From NCBI GenBank assembly GCA_965363355.1, contig CBDTTM010000044.1, positions 1 through 15,083 of the forward strand: DNA of 15,083 nt, read 5' to 3'. This stretch comes from CBDTTM01 sp965363355. Lineage in GTDB: Bacteria; Bacillota; Negativicutes; Selenomonadales; Selenomonadaceae. The position numbers were made by a program, and so were the translations under genes. Below the pieces are notes generated by a model, which ran no database searches, was not told the origin of the DNA, and saw only the letters and a program-made list of their open reading frames with translations. Positions 6,867-14,048 of this stretch are shown here, one piece after another; position 1 is the stretch's first letter, and each line of letters begins with the position of its first letter.

Positions 6867-6961
6867 GCTTAAAAAGCCTAGTTATTACACGCCTTGCGCT
6901 CTTTTCTTTTGCAAACCCGCTACAGGTTTACAACAAGGTCATTTTTTAGGCTTTTTTAAGC
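6867..6961. other. Nested imperfect hairpin element of unknown role
   Basis: This lies in the 357-base gap between mtlA and guaB. The outer arms 6867-6880 (GCTTAAAAAGCCTA) and 6947-6961 pair over 14 bp with one bulged T. Inside, CCTTG (6892-6896) pairs with CAAGG (6934-6938). Further in, TTG-C-AAACC (6909-6917) pairs with GGTTT-A-CAA (6925-6933) around a 7-nt loop. The stems nest in order, as in one structured RNA or a cruciform. The strand cannot be decided. The element abuts the guaB -35 box and lies outside both predicted flanking transcripts. It matches no riboswitch class I recognise. The rest of the gap (6962-7045) shows nothing clear. Confidence 0.5.
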
Positions 6962-7045
6962 CAAAAGTGTATTGTCTATAAAATGCTGCAATTTACATAT
7001 ACCATTATTTTACAGTAATAGACTCTATCCATTTTTAAACCAACA

Positions 7046-7086
7046 AAAAAGATGATCGTGCAAACTAAACACACGATCACCTTTTT
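7046..7086 (-). terminator. mtlA intrinsic terminator
   Basis: Arms 7046-7060 and 7072-7086 pair over 15 bp (core GATCGTG / CACGATC) with one mismatch that is a G-U wobble in the minus-strand RNA. The loop is 11 nt, and a run of U follows the stem on the minus strand. It starts 9 bases after the mtlA stop. Confidence 0.9.
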
Positions 7087-7095
7087 CAATTTTAC

Positions 7096-8976
7096 TTATT
7101 CGCCTTTTGCTGTAAATAAATTATATACAGCATCTACATCTTTTGTCGTATAGAACGCTTTGATTTGATCGCCTTTTTCATCAATTGCTGTCGCTATATT
7201 GGCAAGTATTGCCAAATGTTGGTTATCTTTGCCGGCAATCCCAACAACGAGATAGACATCATCTTCGCCGAATTTCACGCCTTGTGGAAATTGTAAAACG
7301 ACTAAACCCGATTTTTTGATGGTATCTTTATAAGCCGCTGTACCATGAGGAATTGCGATACCTCGTCCAATGTGCGTGCTGATATCTTCTTCTCTTTCGA
7401 GCATGCCTTTGATATATTCTTTGCCCACATAACCGCTTTCAAACAGCATTTCACCCGCAAGTCGTATCGCGTCTTCTTTCGTTACACTTTCCAGCCCCAA
7501 CTTGATATTTTCCGGCAGCAAAAGGCTGCTGTCGATTTCTACATGGTCTTCTTCGATCACAGCCGTTATCGCTACACCGCTTAGTCGTTCCGAAATAATA
7601 TCATAGACTTGATTTTGGATGAAATCCTTAACGAATATGTGCTCTGCCTGCGGCGATTTTGCTGCCGCTCTTGCTGCCAGTTTTTCATGGCTTACAACGA
7701 TTTGTGCATCTGCTGGTATATCTTCAATTGCACAATTTGTTATCGAAATACTGCCATAACCAGCTTTTTTTAATTTATTGCGCAAAGCACTTGCACCCAT
7801 CGCACTCGATCCCATGCCAGCATCGCAGGCATAAATGATTTTTTTGATATCTTTACCGCTTACTGTGACAGAAGACTCTGATTTTTTGCCTTTGAGATCC
7901 GCCATTGTCTGTTTCGCTGCCAAAAGTTCTTCTTCTTCCATACCCGATGCAGCACGTTTTACAAAAACAGATGCAATCAAGAACGAAACGATGGTCGCCG
8001 TAGTTACCCCAGCGATATTTGCCAGGTATCCACCTTTTGGCGTAAGTGCCAAAATGGCGAAAATACTACCTGGTGAAGGCGTTGCAACGAGCCCGCCGCC
8101 TAAGAGGTTAAAGGTAAATACGCCGGTCATGCCGCCGCCGATGACTGCTAATAAAAGCACTGGATTCATTAATACATATGGGAAATAAATTTCGTGTATT
8201 CCGCCGAGGAAATGGATGATGATTGCCCCTGGAGCTGAATCTTTGATCATACCTTTCGCAAAGACCCAGTAAGCGAGCAATATGCCAAGACCTGGACCTG
8301 GATTTGGTTCCAGTAGGAAGAAAATGGATTTCCCTGTTTCCTGGGCTTGCTGGATACCGATAGGGCTTAGTATTCCATGATTGATCGCATTGTTCAAAAA
8401 TAGAATTTTCCCTGGTTCTACGAATAATGAAGCAATTGGCAGCATCCCCGCGCCAACGATGATTTCAACACCGGCACGAAGAACACCATTGAGTGCCAAG
8501 ACAACCGGACCAACGCCGGTATAAGCCAGCACTGCTAAAATCCCGCCGATGATGCCCGCTGAAAAGTTGTTGACGAGCATCTCGAAGCCCGCAGGGATAT
8601 TCCCCTCAATCATTTTATCAAATTTCTTGATGACCCAGCCACCAAGAGGGCCCATGATCATCGCTCCGATGAACATAGGGATATCTGCCCCGATGATGAC
8701 GCCACTGGTAGCAATGGCACCGAGAACACCACCTCTAGAGCCTGCTACGGCCTTCCCGCCGGTATAACCAATGAGAAGTGGCAACAAAAAGGTAATCATC
8801 GGTCCGACTAATTTTGCCAGACCTTCATTTGGCATCCAGCCAGTAGGAATAAATAATGCCGTGATAAGCCCCCATGCGATGAATGCGCCGATATTGGGCA
8901 TTACCATGCCGCTGAGAAATCGTCCAAACTTTTGGATGTGTTCTTGCGCGCCGCCCTTTACAGTTTGCTCGTTCAT
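7096..8976 (-). CDS. mtlA: Mannitol-type PTS permease, fused EIICBA
   Basis: This 626-residue permease imports and phosphorylates mannitol to mannitol-1-phosphate. Domains in order: a membrane EIIC domain (about 15-345) with several hydrophobic segments and the conserved GGIHEIYFPYV (Glu262); EIIB (about 375-465) with phospho-Cys384 in ACDAGMGSSAMGAS; and EIIA (about 485-622) with phospho-His544 in IAIPHGTAAYK. The fused C-B-A order is that of E. coli MtlA (637 residues). Many Gram-positive species keep EIIA as a separate protein. The ATG is preceded by GGAGGGG at 5 nt. That site is made from the last codons of mtlR, whose TAA ends 2 nt before the ATG. No mannitol-1-phosphate dehydrogenase gene follows in the window. 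Substrate assignment rests on family resemblance, and a related hexitol cannot be excluded. Confidence 0.93.
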   Translation of the reverse strand: MNEQTVKGGAQEHIQKFGRFLSGMVMPNIGAFIAWGLITALFIPTGWMPNEGLAKLVGPMITFLLPLLIGYTGGKAVAGSRGGVLGAIATSGVIIGADIPMFIGAMIMGPLGGWVIKKFDKMIEGNIPAGFEMLVNNFSAGIIGGILAVLAYTGVGPVVLALNGVLRAGVEIIVGAGMLPIASLFVEPGKILFLNNAINHGILSPIGIQQAQETGKSIFFLLEPNPGPGLGILLAYWVFAKGMIKDSAPGAIIIHFLGGIHEIYFPYVLMNPVLLLAVIGGGMTGVFTFNLLGGGLVATPSPGSIFAILALTPKGGYLANIAGVTTATIVSFLIASVFVKRAASGMEEEELLAAKQTMADLKGKKSESSVTVSGKDIKKIIYACDAGMGSSAMGASALRNKLKKAGYGSISITNCAIEDIPADAQIVVSHEKLAARAAAKSPQAEHIFVKDFIQNQVYDIISERLSGVAITAVIEEDHVEIDSSLLLPENIKLGLESVTKEDAIRLAGEMLFESGYVGKEYIKGMLEREEDISTHIGRGIAIPHGTAAYKDTIKKSGLVVLQFPQGVKFGEDDVYLVVGIAGKDNQHLAILANIATAIDEKGDQIKAFYTTKDVDAVYNLFTAKGE

Positions 8977-8978
8977 GT

Positions 8979-11111
8979 TTACCCCTCCATTAACATATTA
9001 TATTTTTCTTTATAGAAATCACGAAATATGTCTTCCAGTTCTTGGTAAATACGTTTTTTGTTGCCTTCATGCAAAATTTCAATAAGGCCCCATCGTTCGA
9101 GTAAAATTGTAGAAATATAGCTGATTGTTTCCAAATCATATGGATCCACCTTAGCCGGTGCCAGCATGATGATTGCTGTTTTTATTTTTTCGCTTTTTTC
9201 ATCTGCTTCATCTATAAAAGAATACCTCTCTAAATGGATAATGCCGAACCGCAAATGATCCACTGCCGCGCAGCGACAATGCAGCAAAACCATCTGGTTC
9301 CCCTTGATAACGGTACCACCATAAGTTTCTCGAACCAGCAGCGCTCTTTTTATGAGCTCTTGCTTGGCAGTATCTGCAGCTACAAGGCGGCCAACACTCC
9401 CGCAAAGCTCCTCCAAATTTGTCGATCCCGGGTCTTCAGCAAAAAAGAAAGAATCGAGTAAATCAAGTATTGCCGTATTATATCGACTCAATCTCGCCAA
9501 ACTTTCTTTGAAAGGAAGCTTAATCGGCTTAGCTGTTTTTATAGGTGTTTGCAGCTTCGCTTCCGGCAAGAGCGTTAGTTGCCGATTGATTTTTTCGCGA
9601 TCTTCCTGCAAGAGCAAAGAATTGACAACAACAACCGGTAGAGCACAATCCGGAATAGGAATCGTCGAAATAATGAATTCAGCCTGTGTTTTTTCCACAT
9701 ATGCCCGGCTCAGATGAACTGCTGACACAAGTTCGACGATCTGTAAATTCTTATACTCTCTTTTGATACGGCTTGCCAGCATCCTCGATGTTCCCATCCC
9801 CGTGGGACAGGCAACCAAAATACGATGTTCATTTTTTTTGAATTGCTTGGTGTCTTCTACTGCTGCGCCAATATGCATTGCAATATAGGCAATTTCTGAA
9901 TCCGGCAGCCGCATACCAAGTTCAGCTTCAAGTTCCGCAGCACATTGCCTGCTGACATCCATTAGCTCTGGATAATATTTTTGCATATCCTTGAGTAGTG
10001 GGTTGCGGATATCCAGCTTCATTTTAAGACGACTGATCGCCGGCCCCAAATGATTGACAAGCCCGACAAGAAGGCGTTCATTATCAGCGATAGCTTTTCC
10101 TGTTGCCTGCTGCGCGATTTTCATGATGGATTTCGCTATTTTGACCAAGTGAAAATTATCCATGACATTTGAAGAGGCATTTTTGCTGTTATAGTGGTTT
10201 CTCGCACCTAAAAGATGCATCGTGATATAGCCGATCTCATCTTGCGGAACCACCAGTTCAAACAAGGATTCTATGCTAGAAGCAATCATCGCAGCTATAG
10301 CATATTCCTTTTTTTGTTTTAAATCTTTGAGAAAATCTTTGTTGATCTCAATGTTCTCATTTTTTTTCAAGCGCTGCACAGTCAGTGCCAAATGGACGAC
10401 TAAGCCGACAAAGGCCGTATCCGAGAGCTGGTAATGCGTCTTCGCTTCAACATCGTGAACAGACTTTTCCAATTTACGAATAATCGTCTTGTCGACTAAA
10501 TCCAGTAAATATTTCCCTGAACCGCGGTCTTTGTCTTCCAGATTTGTTTCATCCGGAGCCAAGTTGTCGTACACGAGGTCCAATAGCTGCTCTTCATTGA
10601 TATTTTCATAAATATAATGAACGATTGCCTTGCGAATTGCCGTCTCTTCGCCTTCAAGATAGATTCCAAGACCCGGTTTTCTGATCAGTTGCAATTCATG
10701 CTCTAAAAACCAATCCGACAATTTATCTAAATCATTGCTTATCGTGCCTTCCGTGACTTTCAACAAAGACGCAAATTCAAAAAGCTTGACTGGGTCTTGC
10801 TGCTGCAGCAGCCGGCTAACAATTACGGACTGTCTTTGCTGCGGGGTATAACTCGTTTCGTTATGGCTTTCGGATAGTTCTTTCACAATATTCTGTATTT
10901 CCCGCAGAGGCCCCCGCACCCCTATTCCGACGCCAGTTTTTTTATCAAGTGCCAAACCATATTGCTGCAACGCAGCCTCAACAATCGGCAATTCTCGTTC
11001 TATTGTTTTTGTGCTGACAGACAAATTCTTTGCTATATGCGCAATCGTCACATAAGAATCCGCTGAGCAAACATGGTTGATGATTTCCTTTGCCCTAAGA
11101 TTCATTTTCAT
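8979..11111 (-). CDS. mtlR: PRD-containing mannitol operon activator (MtlR/BglG family)
   Basis: This 710-residue transcriptional activator is controlled by PTS phosphorylation. Layout: N-terminal helix-turn-helix (about 5-60), a second HTH/Mga-like region (about 95-150), and PRD1 (about 200-310, with His240 and His299). PRD2 follows (about 320-425, with His354 and His413), then a GatB-like EIIB domain with Cys435 (VACPTGMGTS) and a C-terminal EIIA-like domain with His611 (LLHCRC). This is the full MtlR architecture, in which phosphorylation of PRD, Cys and His sites by HPr and the cognate EIIs tunes activity. The start is ATG 11111 because AGGGGG lies 8 nt upstream. An upstream in-frame TTG at 11150 has no such site. 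It is co-transcribed with mtlA, 2 nt away. Confidence 0.93.
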   Translation of the reverse strand: MKMNLRAKEIINHVCSADSYVTIAHIAKNLSVSTKTIERELPIVEAALQQYGLALDKKTGVGIGVRGPLREIQNIVKELSESHNETSYTPQQRQSVIVSRLLQQQDPVKLFEFASLLKVTEGTISNDLDKLSDWFLEHELQLIRKPGLGIYLEGEETAIRKAIVHYIYENINEEQLLDLVYDNLAPDETNLEDKDRGSGKYLLDLVDKTIIRKLEKSVHDVEAKTHYQLSDTAFVGLVVHLALTVQRLKKNENIEINKDFLKDLKQKKEYAIAAMIASSIESLFELVVPQDEIGYITMHLLGARNHYNSKNASSNVMDNFHLVKIAKSIMKIAQQATGKAIADNERLLVGLVNHLGPAISRLKMKLDIRNPLLKDMQKYYPELMDVSRQCAAELEAELGMRLPDSEIAYIAMHIGAAVEDTKQFKKNEHRILVACPTGMGTSRMLASRIKREYKNLQIVELVSAVHLSRAYVEKTQAEFIISTIPIPDCALPVVVVNSLLLQEDREKINRQLTLLPEAKLQTPIKTAKPIKLPFKESLARLSRYNTAILDLLDSFFFAEDPGSTNLEELCGSVGRLVAADTAKQELIKRALLVRETYGGTVIKGNQMVLLHCRCAAVDHLRFGIIHLERYSFIDEADEKSEKIKTAIIMLAPAKVDPYDLETISYISTILLERWGLIEILHEGNKKRIYQELEDIFRDFYKEKYNMLMEG

Positions 11112-11195
11112 GTTCTTTAGCCCCCTATGATCACTTAGAAGCCTTGTCAAACAAAATTTGTGGCCTTTTCCTGCATACTTAATTAAGTTAATTTC

Positions 11196-11224
11196 ATTAT
11201 AGATTAACGCCCTCTATTTTGCAA
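11196..11224 (-). promoter_or_regulatory. mtlR-mtlA promoter
   Basis: TTGCAA (11224-11219), a 17-nt spacer and TATAAT (11201-11196) form a strong promoter on the minus strand, with a start near 11189. A perfect 12-bp palindrome, ACTTAATTAAGT (11177-11188), lies immediately downstream of that start and may be an operator. The leader to the ATG is about 78 nt. Confidence 0.75.
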
Positions 11225-11239
11225 TTAAAAGACCTTTTG

Positions 11240-11266
11240 TTTCGTCTATAATACTTACAGACAAAA
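11240..11266. promoter_or_regulatory. 27-bp imperfect palindrome upstream of mtlR, candidate activator site
   Basis: TTTCGTCTATAA (11240-11251) and TTACAGACAAAA (11255-11266) are inverse repeats matching at 10 of 12 positions around a 3-bp centre. The centre is at about -64 from the predicted mtlR start, a normal place for an activator. It also abuts the glmS terminator tail. MtlR itself or a CRP-like protein are candidates. It does not resemble a cre site. Confidence 0.45.
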
Positions 11267-11299
11267 TTAAAGAGACGCAAACTTTCTGCGTCTCTTTAA
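11267..11299 (-). terminator. glmS intrinsic terminator
   Basis: Perfect 13-bp arms (11267-11279 and 11287-11299; core AGAGACGCA / TGCGTCTCT) have a 7-nt loop. They are followed on the minus strand by TTTTGTC. It starts 15 bases after the glmS stop codon. Confidence 0.88.
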
Positions 11300-11313
11300 C
11301 AGCCGATATATTT

Positions 11314-13143
11314 TTATTCTACAGTTACGGATTTTGCAAGGTTACGAGGTTTATCAACATCGCAGCCTCTAGTGATTGCAGCATAATATGCTAAGAGCTG
11401 CAATGGAATGACCGTGAGGATCGGAATCAAAAGTTCATCGGTTTGTGGAACTTTGATTACATGATCGACATATTTAGCAAGTTCAGTATCGTCTTCAGCA
11501 GCAATGCCGATGACAACAGCATCACGAGCTTTAACTTCTTTGATGTTGCTCAATGTTTTTTCGTAAACATCTTTCTGCGTAGCCAAGGCAATGACAGGTA
11601 CGCCTTCAATGATCAAGGCCAATGTGCCATGCTTAAGTTCGCCAGCAGCATATGCTTCTGCGTGGATGTAGGAAATTTCTTTTAGTTTCAAAGCGCCTTC
11701 CAATGCTACATCATAGTCAAGCGAACGGCCGATGAAGAACACATCTTCGTTGAAGCCATATTCTTTGGCAAATGTTTTGATTGGTTCAACATCTTCCAAG
11801 ATCGTGCTGATCTGGCTTGGAATCTGATGGAGCTGCGTCAAAAGTTCTTTCGTGCGTTCTGGCGCGATCATTTCTTTTATGCCAGCCATGTACATTGCGA
11901 GCATAAACATCGTAATGAGCTGCGTCGTATAAGCCTTTGTCGAAGCCACAGCGATTTCCGGACCAGCCCATGTATAAATGACTTGGTCTGCTTCTCTGGC
12001 AATAGAAGAGCCAACAACGTTTGTGATTGCCAAAGTCTTAGCACCTAAACGCTTGGATTCTTTTAAAGCAGCGAGAGTATCGCTTGTTTCACCAGACTGG
12101 CTGACAACGATCGTAAGCGTGCGATCATCGATGATCGGCGTACGATAGCGGAATTCAGAAGCGATATCCACTTCAACTGGGATGCGCACTAATTTTTCAA
12201 TGTAGTATTTACCGACAAGACCAGCATTATAAGCTGTTCCGCAAGCTACGATGAAGATTTTTTGGAAAGAATCGAGATATTCTTTGTTCCATTTAAGTTC
12301 ATCCATATTGATCGCACTGTTGTCTTTTGCTACACGTGCAGACATTGTTTCACGAACAGCTTTTGGCTGTTCATGGATTTCTTTGAGCATGAAATGTTCA
12401 TAGCCGCCTTTTTCAGCTGCTTCTGCATTCCAATTGACTTCAAATACTTTTTTCGTAACAGGCTGTCCTTCACGATTCGTGATCCAAACGGAATCTTTTT
12501 TGACGACTGCCATTTCTCCATCGTTGATGATATACGTACGGCGAGTACGAGCAATGATTGCCGGAATATCCGATGCGATGAAGTTTTCACCGTCGCCAAG
12601 ACCGATGACGAGCGGATTGTCTTTTTTCGTGCAAATCAAACGATCTGGATCATTTTTGGACATGAATACCAAAGAGTATGATCCTTCGATTTTTTTCAAT
12701 ACTTCACGAACAGCTGCTTCAAAATCACCTTTGTAGAGTTCTTCAATCAAATGGGCGATGACTTCTGTATCTGTTTCCGACTTGAATTCATGCCCTTTTT
12801 TAATCAACGCTTCTTTTAAGGACATGTAATTTTCAATGATCCCATTATGGACAACAACGAAATCTCCGCTGCAATCCGTATGTGGATGCGAATTACGGTC
12901 AGACGGACGACCATGTGTTGCCCAGCGAGTATGGCCGATACCAACTACGCCTTCTGGTACATTGCCTTCGATTTTTTCTTTAAGTGACGCCAAACGGCCT
13001 ACTGTTTTTTCAACAACGATTTTTTCACCATCGAAAACAGCGATTCCGGCGGAATCATATCCACGATATTCTAACTTTGTCAAACCTTCAATAAGAAATG
13101 GTGCTGCTTGTTTCGCACCTACATAACCAACGATACCACACAT
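11314..13143 (-). CDS. glmS: Glutamine--fructose-6-phosphate aminotransferase (isomerizing)
   Basis: This 609-residue cytoplasmic enzyme makes glucosamine-6-phosphate from fructose-6-phosphate and glutamine, the entry step to peptidoglycan and other amino sugars. The protein begins MCGIVGYVG, so Cys2 becomes the N-terminal nucleophile of the class II glutaminase domain (about 2-240) after Met removal. RWATHG and HNGIIENY are typical glutamine-site segments. Two SIS (sugar isomerase) domains follow (about 285-430 and 455-600), with the SQSGETSDT phosphosugar loop and the C-terminal DKPRNLAKSVTVE ending. The start is fixed by the Cys2 requirement and by GGAGG 7 nt upstream. A longer frame to 13191 would bury the catalytic Cys. 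Expression is expected to be controlled by the ribozyme in its leader. Confidence 0.98.
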   Translation of the reverse strand: MCGIVGYVGAKQAAPFLIEGLTKLEYRGYDSAGIAVFDGEKIVVEKTVGRLASLKEKIEGNVPEGVVGIGHTRWATHGRPSDRNSHPHTDCSGDFVVVHNGIIENYMSLKEALIKKGHEFKSETDTEVIAHLIEELYKGDFEAAVREVLKKIEGSYSLVFMSKNDPDRLICTKKDNPLVIGLGDGENFIASDIPAIIARTRRTYIINDGEMAVVKKDSVWITNREGQPVTKKVFEVNWNAEAAEKGGYEHFMLKEIHEQPKAVRETMSARVAKDNSAINMDELKWNKEYLDSFQKIFIVACGTAYNAGLVGKYYIEKLVRIPVEVDIASEFRYRTPIIDDRTLTIVVSQSGETSDTLAALKESKRLGAKTLAITNVVGSSIAREADQVIYTWAGPEIAVASTKAYTTQLITMFMLAMYMAGIKEMIAPERTKELLTQLHQIPSQISTILEDVEPIKTFAKEYGFNEDVFFIGRSLDYDVALEGALKLKEISYIHAEAYAAGELKHGTLALIIEGVPVIALATQKDVYEKTLSNIKEVKARDAVVIGIAAEDDTELAKYVDHVIKVPQTDELLIPILTVIPLQLLAYYAAITRGCDVDKPRNLAKSVTVE

Positions 13144-13184
13144 AATAGGGCCTCCAATTTTCTTTAACAGTTTTTGTTTTCCCC

Positions 13185-13356
13185 AGCCCACAGCCGGAGT
13201 TCATACGCATCCTGTCTTGATCTTTCCGCTTTCTTGTCCTGCCGGTCACCCGTCAGTTTTAAAGGCTTCTATCGACCCGATCCGGCCGAGAGGCATCCGC
13301 TGATTCTTCGACAACCTCTTCCTCGTCCTCTTGCTTAGCAAGAGCTAGCGCTAAAG
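13185..13356 (-). ncRNA. glmS ribozyme (glucosamine-6-phosphate-activated self-cleaving riboswitch)
   Basis: The minus-strand leader of glmS carries the recognisable ribozyme core. The cleavage site is expected between A13352 and G13351, before GCGC. P1 is a compact hairpin, CTCTTGC-TAA-GCAAGAG (13344-13328). The core segment GACGAGG (13327-13321), AGAGGTTGTCGA (13319-13308) and GCGGATGCCTCTCGGC (13300-13285) closely follows the known consensus. A GTGA-capped P4-like hairpin is at 13256-13239. GCCGGA (13286-13281) can pair with TCCGGC (13198-13193) to close the 3' domain. The ligand, glucosamine-6-phosphate, is the product of GlmS, so cleavage gives feedback control through mRNA decay. The exact 3' boundary is approximate. 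Confidence 0.92.
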
Positions 13357-13418
13357 TATAGAAACTACACTCTTTCCGTAAAGTCTTCCCGCCTCCTTTT
13401 ACGCAACTGAAATACAGG

Positions 13419-13448
13419 ATTATATCCAGCCTCGCATTAAGTTAACAA
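13419..13448 (-). promoter_or_regulatory. glmS proximal promoter
   Basis: TTGTTA (13448-13443), an 18-nt spacer and a perfect TATAAT (13424-13419) are on the minus strand. The start would be near 13412, about 60 nt before the ribozyme cleavage site. The -35 box is two bases from the large palindrome. Confidence 0.6.
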
Positions 13449-13450
13449 AC

Positions 13451-13478
13451 ACAACGGAGCACAGATGTGCTCCGTTGT
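13451..13478. repeat. 13-bp perfect palindrome at the distal glmS transcription start
   Basis: ACAACGGAGCACA (13451-13463) and its exact complement (13466-13478) are separated by 2 bases. It sits between the two glmS promoters, 3 nt after the predicted distal start. In the distal transcript it would be a 5'-terminal hairpin. As DNA it could be a repressor operator. The tail after the stem (GTTTGTT) is a weak U-tract, so an attenuator is also possible. Confidence 0.75.
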
Positions 13479-13487
13479 ACGTTGCTT

Positions 13488-13516
13488 ATTCTAATATATT
13501 TACCACCATTAGTCAA
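13488..13516 (-). promoter_or_regulatory. glmS distal promoter
   Basis: TTGACT (13516-13511), a 17-nt spacer and TAGAAT (13493-13488) lie on the minus strand, with a predicted start near 13481. It reads through the 13-bp palindrome toward the ribozyme and glmS. It is a better match at -35 than the proximal promoter. Confidence 0.65.
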
Positions 13517-13606
13517 GTATTCTTGCGATAAGGCTGTTTTCACAACTTAAATACGCCATATGAACCATGATTTTATAGTAAAAACCAGCAATTCAAAATA
13601 TTTTTC

Positions 13607-13644
13607 TTGATTTACATTAATAACAATGTTAATATTAATAACAT
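13607..13644 (+). promoter_or_regulatory. padR promoter with tandem overlapping dyads
   Basis: TTGATT (13607-13612), a 17-nt spacer and TAATAT (13630-13635) form a plausible promoter. Two overlapping dyads cover it: ACATT-N6-AATGT (13614-13629) and ATGTTAATATTAATAACAT (13626-13644, one mismatch per arm). ATGT/ACAT half-sites are typical of PadR-family operators, so autorepression is likely. AGGAGG (13655-13660) lies 9 nt before the ATG. Confidence 0.55.
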
Positions 13645-13669
13645 TATTATTAACAGGAGGAATGCCTAT

Positions 13670-14032
13670 ATGCCGATGGCTGAAAATGGACGGAAAAACT
13701 TCATTAAACTGACAACCGCAATCTATATATTAAAAATATTGCATCAGTCCGGTCCTTCTCATGGCAATAAAATTGCTGAAGAAATCCGTCACCGAACCAA
13801 TCAGGTAATCAGTCCAAATCCAAACAGCCTGTACCCAACCTTACATTTAATGGAAGAACGTGGTTATATCGAAGGTGCTTGGGATTCACCGGTTACACGT
13901 AGTAAAAGGATCTACAAGATTACAGACTATGGGATAAGCTATCTGCCTGAAATGGAGGAAAAGTTAAAACATCGCATCAAAGAAATCGAAATTGACATCC
14001 GCATTATAAGAGAAGATTTATTAACTGATTGA
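13670..14032 (+). CDS. PadR-family transcriptional regulator
   Basis: This 120-residue winged-helix regulator is of the PadR family, whose members often repress efflux pump operons and are released by a ligand. The winged helix spans about 8-90: LTTAIYILKILHQSGPSHGNKIAEEI, then NSLYPTLHLMEERGYIEG, the wing VTRSKRIYKIT, and a short C-terminal helix about 92-118 for dimerisation. The start is ATG 13670, with AGGAGG at 9 nt. An upstream in-frame TTG at 13607 lies in the promoter and has no ribosome binding site. It is followed 16 bases later by the adaptor gene, which it probably controls. Confidence 0.9.
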   Translation: MPMAENGRKNFIKLTTAIYILKILHQSGPSHGNKIAEEIRHRTNQVISPNPNSLYPTLHLMEERGYIEGAWDSPVTRSKRIYKITDYGISYLPEMEEKLKHRIKEIEIDIRIIREDLLTD

Positions 14033-14048
14033 ATGGAGAAATTTATTT

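Noticed and set aside
7835..8188. 117-codon plus-strand open frame antisense to mtlA
   Set aside because: It lies opposite the EIIC-EIIB region, whose minus-strand protein is fully conserved. There is no start signal.
12262..12681. 139-codon plus-strand open frame within glmS
   Set aside because: It is antisense to the conserved glmS coding frame, has no ribosome binding site and a Phe/Arg/Ile-rich composition typical of a shadow frame.
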